Source: Hymenobacter montanus
GTDB taxonomy: Bacteria > Bacteroidota > Bacteroidia > Cytophagales > Hymenobacteraceae
Assembly: GCF_014699115.1 (NCBI RefSeq)
Contig: NZ_JACXAD010000004.1
Span: 1 to 64,000, forward strand
Direction: 5' to 3'
DNA length: 64,000 bases
This document shows positions 8,201-16,591 of the stretch, one piece after another; position 1 is the first letter of the stretch, and every line of letters begins with the position of its first letter. Position numbers and translations under genes: made by a program. The notes under the pieces are model-generated. The model ran no database searches, was not told the DNA's origin, and saw nothing but the letters and a program-made list of their open reading frames with translations.

Positions 8201-10632
8201 GTTACGGCGGTGCGGGCCGCCGTTTGCAGGATCCGCCCATTCAGGGAATCGAGCGGAAAGGGTTGGTTATCGCGCACGATCACAATGCGCTGCCCGCTGA
8301 ACGTGCCGTTGAGCGAGTTCGCGTCGGCGCCCCGAAGGTTGGCCGTCAGGTTGCCCTGCACGCGCAGGTCGCCGCCGGTGTAGAAGCCCAAAGCCGTCAG
8401 GTTGGCGCTGCGCAAGTTCAGCGCGGTCAGCTGGTAGCTGGGCTGGCGAGGGTCGCGCAGGTTCACGACGGCCTGTAAGTCGAGGTTCAGGTTGGGGTCT
8501 TGCTTGCTGTTGGCCCGAATGACGTAGCGGTTCCGGTCGAGGTCGACGGTAGCGGCCACGCCGTGGTAGGTGTAGCCATTGTAGCGGGCGCTTTGCACGG
8601 TGGCTTTCACCTGGCCCACCAGCGTGGCCGGGTCTTTTACATCGCCGGTGGCATTGATGCGCCCGGTCGCCGTGACACGGCCCAGCTGCGGGTTTTTCAG
8701 CAAACGGCCGAAATCAAATCCACCCACGGCGAAGGTGCCCACCACCGGCTGGCGGCCATTGGCCTGGGCCGCCCCCAAATTGCCGCTGAATCCCAGGTTG
8801 CCGTAGCTGGAACGCAGGTTCAGGCTGGTAGTGAATTCTAGCGTAGTGGGCCGCCCCCGAAACGTGCCACTGAGGGCCAGCGATTGCGGAATGCTGATGT
8901 TGTTCGGAATGCTGCCCTTCGGCGCCAGGCTGCGGATGTCGGCTTCGCTGGTGCTGAACTGCTGCAGGTCCAGGTCGGCATATAGCCGCTGGTCGACGTT
9001 GGGCAGGCCCTGAATCCGGCCGCGCCGTGCTTTCAGGATGGTGTTGCGCAGCCCCACAAACTCCAGGTTGCGCACCGTGAAGTCGCCCACGCGGCCCGCG
9101 ATCTGCCCATTAACCAGTACCGACTGGTTGGGGCCGGTGTTGAACGGAGAAGTGCCAGCCAGGTCCGGCGCGAGGTATAGAATGTCGCGGAAGCCTAGCC
9201 GCACTTCCCGCAAATCACCCTCAATCTTCAGGTTCGGCAGGTTTTTGGTATCGCTCAGGGCGGCCAACGATTGGTAGCCGATGGCCAGCGTGCGCCGGAT
9301 GCGGGTGTGCGGCGTCACCAGGTCCAGGCTGTCGAGGCGGATTTGCACGGAGTCGTACACCACGTTGGCCCGCCAGCTATCAATCCGGAAGCCGCTCTGT
9401 TCCCGGCCGGCCAAGTTATCGACCTTCGCGGTGGTGCGGTTTTCCGAAAAGGCAAAGTCCCGGGTGTTCAGCACCAGATCCGTGAAGTGGAGGTGGTTGT
9501 AATCCAAGGCTGGCAGGCGGGTGCGTTGCCTGGGCTGGTTGAAGTTGTCGAAGGCCACGTCGACGCCACTGATGTTGGACTGCGCCAGGGTTACCCGCCA
9601 TTTCAGGGGCTGGCCCTTGGCGGTTTTGGCTTGGTCGGCGGCATCGTCGAGCTTGCGCACGGCTTCGGCGGGGTTCACCACCCGCTGCTCCACCGGCACC
9701 GCCTCGTTTTGGGCGTAGGCGAAGCGGGTGTTCTTGAGCGTGAGCTTGGTCAGGTCGACGCGCTCGTTGCGCAAGTCGATGTTGCGCGCTGTGATGTCGG
9801 CCAGGCCGATGGTGGTGCTGATGAACTGGGCCGCGGGGGCGTTCTTATAGGTAAACGACACGCTATCGAGCGTAGCGCGGTTGAGGCCAAACTGCAGCGT
9901 GAGCGGCTCGGTAGGAGCGGGGTTATCCACTTCCGGGGCCGTTTTGGTTTGGGTGATGCGGATGGCTGAGCGCCGCAGGGCCGCGTTATCCACCTTATAG
10001 ATGGAGTTATCCACATCTACCTCGTCCATGTTGGCCGTGAACTCGCCGATTTTCGCCCGGATGTCGGAGCCGGTTATCTGGTCTTGCTGGGTGAAGAGGA
10101 TGTTGGTGAGCCGGGCCTTGCCAATGGCATATTTCAGGCCCGAGGCGGTGGTATCCTTAGGCGCGGTTGGGTCCGTAAAGGCCTTGATGATGAAGTCGTA
10201 ATTATTGACGGAATCCGGCTCGGTGCGGGTCAGGCGCACGCGGCCGTCGTTCAGCTCCACGCTCGACACGTTGATTTGCTTGCGCAGCAGCGCCCAGATG
10301 TCGATGTCGACGCCCAGGTGCCCAACCGAGACGAGGGTATCGCGCTGCTGGTCGGCCAGGTATACCCCGTCGAGGTTGATGACGTGCCGAAAATCGGTGC
10401 GCAATTTCGCGATGCGCACCTCGGTTTTGAGCTTACCGCGCAGGTAGCCTTCGGCCCGGCGGGCCACAAAATCCTGTGCGGCTGGGAACTGCAGCACCAC
10501 GACCACCACAATGATAAGGGTTAGTACCAGAGCTAACAGTCCCAGCAATCCGTAAAGGGTACGACGTAAAAAAGTGGCCAAAGCAGGAGGGGATAAGCCG
10601 CAGATAAAGCAGAACGCGACTTCCAAACGCAA
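5284..10632 (-). CDS. tamB: TamB-family translocation and assembly module protein (DUF490)
   Basis: At 1782 residues this is a very large TamB homologue. It starts with one hydrophobic inner-membrane anchor (about residues 20-50, LLGLLALVLTLIIVVVVVL), then a long run of repeated beta-strand segments typical of the bridge-like AsmA/TamB fold. A DUF490 domain occupies about 1300-1700, with the conserved GRFIQQNPF and LGLDLGVTNQ-type stretches. Such proteins span the periplasm and work with TamA/TamL in outer-membrane protein assembly or lipid transport. After the DUF490 core there is an unusual, highly charged tail of about 60 residues rich in Lys, Arg, Gln, Glu and Asp (around 1725-1760). The gene is the first of an operon with tamL. 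The start is the first ATG before the membrane anchor. Confidence 0.9.
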   Translation of the reverse strand: MRLEVAFCFICGLSPPALATFLRRTLYGLLGLLALVLTLIIVVVVVLQFPAAQDFVARRAEGYLRGKLKTEVRIAKLRTDFRHVINLDGVYLADQQRDTLVSVGHLGVDIDIWALLRKQINVSSVELNDGRVRLTRTEPDSVNNYDFIIKAFTDPTAPKDTTASGLKYAIGKARLTNILFTQQDQITGSDIRAKIGEFTANMDEVDVDNSIYKVDNAALRRSAIRITQTKTAPEVDNPAPTEPLTLQFGLNRATLDSVSFTYKNAPAAQFISTTIGLADITARNIDLRNERVDLTKLTLKNTRFAYAQNEAVPVEQRVVNPAEAVRKLDDAADQAKTAKGQPLKWRVTLAQSNISGVDVAFDNFNQPRQRTRLPALDYNHLHFTDLVLNTRDFAFSENRTTAKVDNLAGREQSGFRIDSWRANVVYDSVQIRLDSLDLVTPHTRIRRTLAIGYQSLAALSDTKNLPNLKIEGDLREVRLGFRDILYLAPDLAGTSPFNTGPNQSVLVNGQIAGRVGDFTVRNLEFVGLRNTILKARRGRIQGLPNVDQRLYADLDLQQFSTSEADIRSLAPKGSIPNNISIPQSLALSGTFRGRPTTLEFTTSLNLRSSYGNLGFSGNLGAAQANGRQPVVGTFAVGGFDFGRLLKNPQLGRVTATGRINATGDVKDPATLVGQVKATVQSARYNGYTYHGVAATVDLDRNRYVIRANSKQDPNLNLDLQAVVNLRDPRQPSYQLTALNLRSANLTALGFYTGGDLRVQGNLTANLRGADANSLNGTFSGQRIVIVRDNQPFPLDSLNGRILQTAARTAVTITSTVADVNLDGNVHLGDLATELQQHIDRYFDLPGVRYVASSADRHFTYSLQLKDATLATKLVPGLKRISPFTVSGDYSRQAARLTATGSIPIIRYNNYRLDSLRVNVNSDARKLDYGLLLAQAAQDTTLKFRRPSIIGNVADNKVFTRVAILGDSANRERLALAGTLSVINGQSAGNGGRTTGPVYQFSAAPEQIINYATWTAGANNYVRYYPTGAVVADGLRLTNGRSSLALQSTNPAVPTSPLGVTFTNFELAELARIAQQRDSLVAGTLNGTARIDNLGTKRQAFTADATVSKLVFQKSLIGDLALRATNPSSNRYDLDARLTGGASASTGGAGNDVQIRGTYVTTSATPLDFVLDANRLNFKVIEPFSAGQLRSATGYIRGRLTLRGATAAPQVRGTLTTSDDAGFIVNQLGSPFRVPNQALTFDSRGIAFNNFTVLDSASNKAVANGYLLTKNFVDYAFDLRATTKDFLAVRSTRKNNPLFYGRLVLDSDTRLTGPLTLIKIDTNVTVVDGSDLTVESPSSDPSVQAREGIVKFIDKSAPLDTALARQLVLDTVRTGPQGYDITAHVKITSRTPFTFIIDPVSGDNLRVRANGDLTTNIDPSGNITLSGALTVARGSYRVSLYGLTSREFSIRRGSSLTWSGDPYNADLNLTAVYKLKASPTELIANQGSNEAQSLARNPLPFNVLINVTGNLTKPTIGFDITMPEEQRGALGGQVDARLSQLRQPDQTSEQSKQVFSLLILGRFIQQNPFESSSGESFAASQLRGSVSSVLTDQLNNLTGKYLAGLGLDLGVTNQAVYGADGNTGSRTDLNVAMRRQLFNNRLTVRVGTDIGLSGANNASTGARGGGGASNLAGDVSLEYTLLRDGRLRLRAFRQNAYEDIDGPIVRTGAALIYQREYNSLAELFEKVSPEVKQQRKRSRQEEKQDRQDQKEEDQAARDSASAVLPLRRDTLSSQATPTNTGAN

Positions 10633-11176
10633 AACGAGGGAGTTGGGTTGGGAATTTTTTACTTGGGTAAGTGCTAAACCCGTAACCCGAAGCTTCTGGC
10701 GCGGTCCCGTCCTGGATAACTTGGCTTGACGCTCACTCCAAGAGCTCGCATCAGCACCTGCCAGACCTTGTAGACGTTTACTGAATTAAAAAGTGGAAAT
10801 ATTTATAAGGTTTATATAATAAAATAGTATAATATAAATAATTTCTATAATATCCAGCCCTCATCCGTAAAATGAGGAACGTGAGTGATAGTTTTTCAGA
10901 AGCAGAATGATCAGGCGAAAGTGCTTACCCATGAAGAGCTTTGCATCAAAGTGCTCATAGCAGCATTATTATTAGCAGCTTCCAGAAGCGTTTTGATTTG
11001 GCTTCTTGAGCTACTGGTTTAGAAACGAGAAGTACTAACTTTGGCTGCTACCAGAACAAGGGTTAAGCAAAGTAAAAACAGAAAAATAACGAATGTATCA
11101 TAGTGGAAAGCTCTGGAATAAGTTTTTTAAGAGGAGCAGAGATTACTAAAATGATACTACACTATTAACACGACCG
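10633..11176. other. AT-rich intergenic region between tamB and rlmG
   Basis: This 544-bp gap has no gene. Positions ~10795-10855 are almost pure A/T (TTTATATAATAAAATAG and similar), in sharp contrast to the surrounding GC-rich DNA. It must hold the divergent promoters of tamB and rlmG, but no exact TAnnTTTG match was found for either. The low GC continues into rlmG, which suggests the whole stretch arrived with that gene. Confidence 0.5.
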
Positions 11177-12256
11177 ATGCCCAAGGATCTTCAGAAAATA
11201 CTCCGTTATCCGGTGAGGAACAATGATCCACTCCAGGGCTGGGATAGTGCCGATGAGTTACTGCTTCAGTACATGCAAAGCCAAGATCTTGTGGGTCAAG
11301 AAATTCTCATATGCTGTGATCAATTTGGTGCTCTGAGTTATGGCCTCGAAGAGTTGCAACCTACAACTTACACTGATTCCTACGTTAGTTCGATGGCCAT
11401 CAGGCTCAATACCAATCAACACATCATTCCTGTTAATAATTTATCTGATCTGAGCGGGGTATATGACTATGTTCTTATTAAAATACCGAAGAGCCTTTCC
11501 TATTTTGAAGATATCCTCTGTCATTTAACAAAGCATGTTAAATCAGACTCAAAAATAATCTGCGGTTCCATGGTCAAGCACCTGTCCAAGGGAAGTTTTA
11601 ACTTGTTAAATACTATTATTGGAGCAACAACCACGAGTCTAGCGCAAAAAAAGGCTCGGCTCATTTTCGTAAATTTTGAGAAAGAACAGGTAGAATCCCC
11701 TTATCCCCTGGAAGTTGCCTTGGACGGGTTTGAGGAAAAATTCACTCACCACTCCAATCTCTTCAGCCGGGAGAGACTCGACATCGGTACACGTTTTTTT
11801 CTAAACCATATCCCCCAGGGAAGCTTTCAACGCATCCTGGATTTGGGATGCGCTAACGGAATTATAGGCTTTAGAGCCAAGGAATTGAATCCTGCAGCTC
11901 AACTGGTTTTTAGTGATGATTCAGCAATGGCTATTCAGAGCGCTCGAAGAAATTATAAAAAGATGTTCTCAGATGAGGCTCGATTTGAATGGACCAACTG
12001 TTTTGAGAATGGAGAAGCCCAAAGTATGGATCTGGTATTGTGTAATCCTCCTTTCCATCAAGAGAATACAGTGGGTGATTTTATTGCTCGGGCTATGTTC
12101 AAGGACGCTTACAAGGTTTTGAAAAAAGGTGGACTTATTCGAGTTATTGGAAACTGCCATCTAGGATACAAGATGAGGCTTAAGGCCTTATTCGGGAATG
12201 CAAAGGTAATTGCCAATAATAAAAAATTTATGATCATTGAAGCGGTTAAAGTATGA
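11177..12256 (+). CDS. rlmG: RlmG-like 23S rRNA (guanine-N2) methyltransferase
   Basis: The 359-residue protein follows E. coli RlmG (the G1835 N2-methyltransferase of 23S rRNA) over its whole length. It has an N-terminal degenerate methyltransferase domain with NNDPLQGWDSADE and the LIKIPKSL segment. A C-terminal catalytic domain carries the SAM-binding motif ILDLGCANG at 220-228 and the catalytic NPPFHQ at 290-295, which are hallmarks of guanine-N2 methyltransferases. It ends close to the family's usual end (NNKKFMIIEAVKV). Base composition is markedly more AT-rich than every neighbour and codon use is different, so I infer horizontal acquisition. It stands alone between two long non-coding regions. 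Confidence 0.88.
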   Translation: MPKDLQKILRYPVRNNDPLQGWDSADELLLQYMQSQDLVGQEILICCDQFGALSYGLEELQPTTYTDSYVSSMAIRLNTNQHIIPVNNLSDLSGVYDYVLIKIPKSLSYFEDILCHLTKHVKSDSKIICGSMVKHLSKGSFNLLNTIIGATTTSLAQKKARLIFVNFEKEQVESPYPLEVALDGFEEKFTHHSNLFSRERLDIGTRFFLNHIPQGSFQRILDLGCANGIIGFRAKELNPAAQLVFSDDSAMAIQSARRNYKKMFSDEARFEWTNCFENGEAQSMDLVLCNPPFHQENTVGDFIARAMFKDAYKVLKKGGLIRVIGNCHLGYKMRLKALFGNAKVIANNKKFMIIEAVKV

Positions 12257-13256
12257 GATTATGGCTTCAAGAGCATTTGTTTGTGATTCTCATCTCATAG
12301 CATGCTTTAGGTTTTAAATTTTTTACTCTCTCCTTATTTATTATTTGACCAGGTTGTAAAAACCAGTCGGTTCATCTGAGTGCTTGTGCTTAGTTGGCCT
12401 TAAATTTTGTGTATGAGAATATAATTGAAAATTATCTGTTGACTACTATTTTATAAAAAAATCGTATTGGTTTATCATCGCATAAACTACCAACGCCACA
12501 ACCACTTTATTCCGTAGATTTCATCAGCGAATTTAGCCCGTCTCATGTCCCCGTCGTTTGGGGATAGGCGGATCGTCGGCCGGAGTAGCGTGTGCGGGCA
12601 GAGCGAGTGGAATTTGGTCGGCTACCTGGGCCAGAGTGGCGCAGAGCAGGCGCAACCAAGCGTCGTAGCGCATCTCTTTGGCATCAACCAGTCTTGCCCC
12701 AGGTGCTGGTTAGTGTTGCCACTAAGTAAATCCTAAGCGTTAGCCAGTTCATCATAGCCGCATGGCACAGGCATGATGCTACAGCTACCAAACCGGTGAG
12801 ATTCATCAGGCAATCGGTATCGGGTAGGCTAGCGGCGGGTCCGCCCTCGATGTCAGGACTGCTGCGCTGAACCACGTTTAAAACATCCTCCAATATTATT
12901 ACAGCTGAGGCAAGGAGAGAAGTAGTAAAACTCTGTCAATGGGAAATTAGATAGACTAGCCTCGGGATATGCTTGGTAATTTTAAGCAGGACGACTCCAG
13001 GATAAGCAATCATTATAGTAAGACGTTTACTGCTTATGTAAATGAGAACAGCCTGTTGGGCCATAAGCCTGCGCCTGGCAGCATTAATTGCACCACTCAA
13101 GGCGTGGCATAGCCATTTATGCACTACGCCAGTAGCTCGCCCCCGGCAGAGGCCCAGCGTTAGGAAACAGAACTGCCGGTTGGCGGCCTGGTTTCGTATT
13201 CTCAATTCCTGGTTTAGGCAAAGCAGTATCTTGCGCGCCTAAACCCTACCAATCGC
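12257..13256. other. long non-coding region with possible decayed minus-strand coding remnant
   Basis: About 1 kb without a supportable gene. The first 250 bp are AT-rich like rlmG. Around 12545-12710 the minus strand reads with coding-like composition (peptides such as KEMRYDAWLRLLCATLAQVAD) but has no start and shifts frame upstream; it looks like the end of a broken gene I cannot identify. No tRNA or clear terminator was seen. Confidence 0.35.
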
Positions 13257-16055
13257 ATGATACTACGCTTTTCCCTTCCTTACCGTACCGTTTACGGCCA
13301 GCAGCTAGCCGTTTGCGGCTCCCACCCCGAGCTAGGAAACTGGCAGTTGGCCGCGGCGGCCAGCATGCACTACGACGAAGCCACCGGTTGCTGGAGCCAC
13401 GAGCTGACCGTGGCCGATGCCGCCGGGGAGCTTACCTATAAGTACGCATTGCTCGATGCCAACACGGGTGGCCAGCACTGGGAGTTTGGCCCCAACCGCA
13501 CCGTGGTGTACGACGCTTCGCGCGCCCAGCGCCTGAGCCTGGCCGACTACTGGCGCCCGCCCACCCAGCCCGAAAACGAGTTGCTGACTGCCGCCTTCAC
13601 CAAAGCGCTGTTTCGCCGGCCCGCCCCAGCGGTGGCCCCGGCAGCGCCCAAAGCCAATAAAGGCAAGGCCAGCGCTAAGGCCAGCAGCACCACTGCCCCA
13701 CCAGCCCCCGGCAACCAGCGGCCAGCAGCTCAGGCCCCGGCCGCCGGCGAAACCGTTTTTCGGCTGGTGGCTCCCCGCGTGGCGCCCCACTACCAACTCT
13801 GCGTTCTGGGCTCCGACCCGGCCCTGGGGGCTTGGGATAACACTAAGGGCCTGGTCTTAGCTGATAGCGAGTACCCAACCTGGACCGGCACCATAAGGCT
13901 CGAAAACCCCACGGAGGATTGCCACTACAAATACGCTATCTGGGATGCCCAGGCCGGCCACGCCCTGGACATGGAAGGCGGCGAGAATCGCGTAGTACCC
14001 GCCACCCACCAGCAGACCACCGCCCGAGTGTTTAATGACGAGGCCTACCGCCACCCCGACGCCTGGCGGGGAGCGGGCGTGGCGCTGCCCGTGTTCGCCA
14101 TGCGTAGCGCGAGCGGCCTGGGCGTGGGCGAGTTCTCCGACTTGAAGCTGCTGACCGACTGGGCCGTACAAACCGGCCTCAAGCTGGTGCAAATTCTGCC
14201 CATCAACGACACTACGGCCACTCATACCTGGGTCGACTCCTATCCCTACGCCGCCATCTCGGTGTTTGCGCTGCACCCACAGTTTATTCATCTCGAAGGC
14301 ATCGCGCCCCTCCAGGACAAAAAAGCGGCCCGGGAGCTCGCGCAGCTCAAGGCCGAGCTGAATGCCAAGGACTTCGTGGACTACGAGCCCATGATGAAGG
14401 CCAAGTGGAAGTTCCTCCGGCTGCTGTACCAACAGGAGAAGAAGGCATTCCTGGCCGATGCCGGCTACCGGACCTTCTACGCCAGCCAGGCCGACTGGCT
14501 GGTGCCCTACGCCGCGTTTTCGGCCTTGCGCGACCGTTTTGGCACCGCCGACTTCCAGCAGTGGCCCGCAGAGTTCCGCACCCCGCAGAACCTGTCCGAG
14601 CTAACGGCCGAAACCGCGCCCGACTACGACGAGTACGGCCTGTTCTTCTTCACCCAGTTCCACCTCGACCAGCAGCTGCGCGAAGCCGTCAGCTATGCCC
14701 GCGGCCGCGGGGTGGTACTGAAGGGTGACCTGCCCATTGGTATTTACCGCCATTCGGTGGATGCCTGGACCCAGCCCGAGCTCTACCACCTGGACCGGCA
14801 GGCCGGCGCCCCGCCGGACGATTTCTCCACCACCGGGCAAAACTGGCGGTTTCCCACCTACAACTGGGAGCGCATGGCCCAGGACGGTTACGCCTGGTGG
14901 AAACAGCGTCTGGGCCACCTCAGCCGCTATTTCGACGCCTTGCGCATCGACCATATCCTGGGGTTCTTCCGCATTTGGGAGATGCCCATTGAGTCGGTTG
15001 AGGGGCTGCTGGGGCATTTCGCGCCGGCCCTGCCCCTGCACCGCCACGAAATTGAGCGCCGTCTGGGCTGGTTTAACTACAGCCGCCTCTGCGAGCCCTA
15101 CATCCGCTGGCACATGCTCCAGGATATTTTTCAGGGTGAAGCCCAGGCCGTGTTCGACGAGTACCTGTACGACGCCAGCTACGGCCGGATTCACTTGAAA
15201 GAGCACGTCGATAACCAACGCAAGATTGAAGCCTATATCGCCCGGAAAGTAGCGGCGGCCCCTGAGCATGCCGATTACTTTGCCTGGCTGCAAAAGGGCC
15301 TGTTTCAGCTGGTGAACGAGGTATTATTCGTGCCGGCCGGTAACGACTTTTATCACCCGCGCATCACCCTGAACAAGAGCTACTCGTTCCGGGAGCTGCA
15401 CAGCGACGAGGACCGCCGGCGCCTCTACGACGACATCTACACCGACTTCTTCTTCCACCGCCACGAGGAGTTCTGGCGCCAGCAGGGCTTGGTGAAGCTG
15501 CCGCCCGTGCGCTACGCCACCGACATGCTCATCTGCGGCGAGGACCTGGGTATGGTGCCGGCTTCCGTGCCGGGCGTCATGAAGGAGCTGGGCATTTTGG
15601 GCCTGAACATTCAGCGCATGCCCGCCAACCCCGAAACGGAGTTTGGCCACCCCGACGCCGCGCCTTACCTGAGCGTGGTTACGACCAGCAGCCACGACAT
15701 GAGCACCGTTCGCGGCTGGTGGGAAGAAGACCGGGTGCGGACCCAGCGCTTCTTCGAAACGATGCTGGGCCACTGGCGCGAAATTGCCCCGTTCTACTGC
15801 GAGGCCTGGGTGGCGCGCGAAATCCTCGTGCAGCACCTGCACTCCCCGGCCATGTGGGCCATCTTCCCCTTGCAGGACCTGCTGGCCATGGACAACCACC
15901 TGCGCCGGGCCAATCCGCACGACGAGCAGATTAACGTACCCAGCAACCCCGCGCACTTCTGGAAGTACCGCCTGCACCTGCCGCTGGAAGAACTGGTCGA
16001 CGCCGTAGGTTTTAATGAGCCCCTGCGCGCCATGGTAACCGCCAGTGGGCGGTAG
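13257..16055 (+). CDS. malQ: 4-alpha-glucanotransferase (GH77) with two CBM20 starch-binding domains
   Basis: The 932-residue enzyme moves alpha-1,4-glucan segments between maltodextrins or glycogen. Two CBM20 modules lie at about 1-95 and 165-270 (each with the GSxPELGNW / GSDPALGAW signature and a KYA strand). They are joined by an Ala/Pro-rich linker with KANKGKASAKA. The GH77 barrel fills the rest. Its catalytic residues are visible: nucleophile Asp565 in LRIDHILGFF, acid/base Glu762 in CGEDLGM, and Asp814 in SSHDMSTVRGWW. This CBM20-CBM20-GH77 order is that of plant DPE2 and related bacterial enzymes, not the ~500-residue E. coli MalQ. There is no signal peptide, so it should act in the cytoplasm. 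The gene stands alone and is followed by a rho-independent terminator 150 bp downstream. Confidence 0.93.
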   Translation: MILRFSLPYRTVYGQQLAVCGSHPELGNWQLAAAASMHYDEATGCWSHELTVADAAGELTYKYALLDANTGGQHWEFGPNRTVVYDASRAQRLSLADYWRPPTQPENELLTAAFTKALFRRPAPAVAPAAPKANKGKASAKASSTTAPPAPGNQRPAAQAPAAGETVFRLVAPRVAPHYQLCVLGSDPALGAWDNTKGLVLADSEYPTWTGTIRLENPTEDCHYKYAIWDAQAGHALDMEGGENRVVPATHQQTTARVFNDEAYRHPDAWRGAGVALPVFAMRSASGLGVGEFSDLKLLTDWAVQTGLKLVQILPINDTTATHTWVDSYPYAAISVFALHPQFIHLEGIAPLQDKKAARELAQLKAELNAKDFVDYEPMMKAKWKFLRLLYQQEKKAFLADAGYRTFYASQADWLVPYAAFSALRDRFGTADFQQWPAEFRTPQNLSELTAETAPDYDEYGLFFFTQFHLDQQLREAVSYARGRGVVLKGDLPIGIYRHSVDAWTQPELYHLDRQAGAPPDDFSTTGQNWRFPTYNWERMAQDGYAWWKQRLGHLSRYFDALRIDHILGFFRIWEMPIESVEGLLGHFAPALPLHRHEIERRLGWFNYSRLCEPYIRWHMLQDIFQGEAQAVFDEYLYDASYGRIHLKEHVDNQRKIEAYIARKVAAAPEHADYFAWLQKGLFQLVNEVLFVPAGNDFYHPRITLNKSYSFRELHSDEDRRRLYDDIYTDFFFHRHEEFWRQQGLVKLPPVRYATDMLICGEDLGMVPASVPGVMKELGILGLNIQRMPANPETEFGHPDAAPYLSVVTTSSHDMSTVRGWWEEDRVRTQRFFETMLGHWREIAPFYCEAWVAREILVQHLHSPAMWAIFPLQDLLAMDNHLRRANPHDEQINVPSNPAHFWKYRLHLPLEELVDAVGFNEPLRAMVTASGR

Positions 16056-16208
16056 CCAAGCATTTTCTGGCAGTTGGCTACTGGGGTTTGGAGGACCTGC
16101 TTTTGCACCGCCTACCAGGTACTGGCCTTCCAGTTAGCGTTTTGCAGCATACGTTTTTTATAAAATTCTGTAAAAATTCGGGGCACCACTAAGTGCCTCT
16201 GTTCTCGC

Positions 16209-16239
16209 GGCCTGCTCTTGGAAAAGAGCAGGCCTTTTT
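16209..16239 (+). terminator. rho-independent terminator after malQ
   Basis: A perfect 11-bp stem (GGCCTGCTCTT / AAGAGCAGGCC) with a GGAA loop is followed by five T residues. It lies 154 bp after the malQ stop codon and is correctly oriented for it. Confidence 0.85.
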
Positions 16240-16591
16240 GCATTGTTAAGAAGGTGTTACATATTTGAAATTTACTATACAATAAAGTAGATAATTGGCG
16301 TGCTTAACATGTTTTTTAGGTACGTCAAATACCCAGTCAGTGAGTGAATCAACTTTATTAAGTGCTGATAATTAGATTATAATGGCTTATTTAATCCAAT
16401 AAAATCCAATTGATTAATTAACTCGTATTTGGCCGCTAATTTTTGGGGAGGGTAAGGCTTAATCCCCTGGCTGTTGAGAATTTAAGCAAGCGAATTCTGC
16501 GCGAAACAGCCGGCCATCCATTGCTAAGGGAAAGGTCATCCATTCGCCGATTGAATTAGCTCATTCGCCTAAAAATACCAAAGAGGGGTGG
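16240..16591. other. AT-rich promoter region of the giant surface-protein gene
   Basis: This 352-bp stretch between the malQ terminator and the next gene is AT-rich in its first two thirds (about 16245-16440). It must carry the promoter of the large surface protein. I found no exact TAnnTTTG match at a suitable distance and no coding sequence. Confidence 0.4.
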
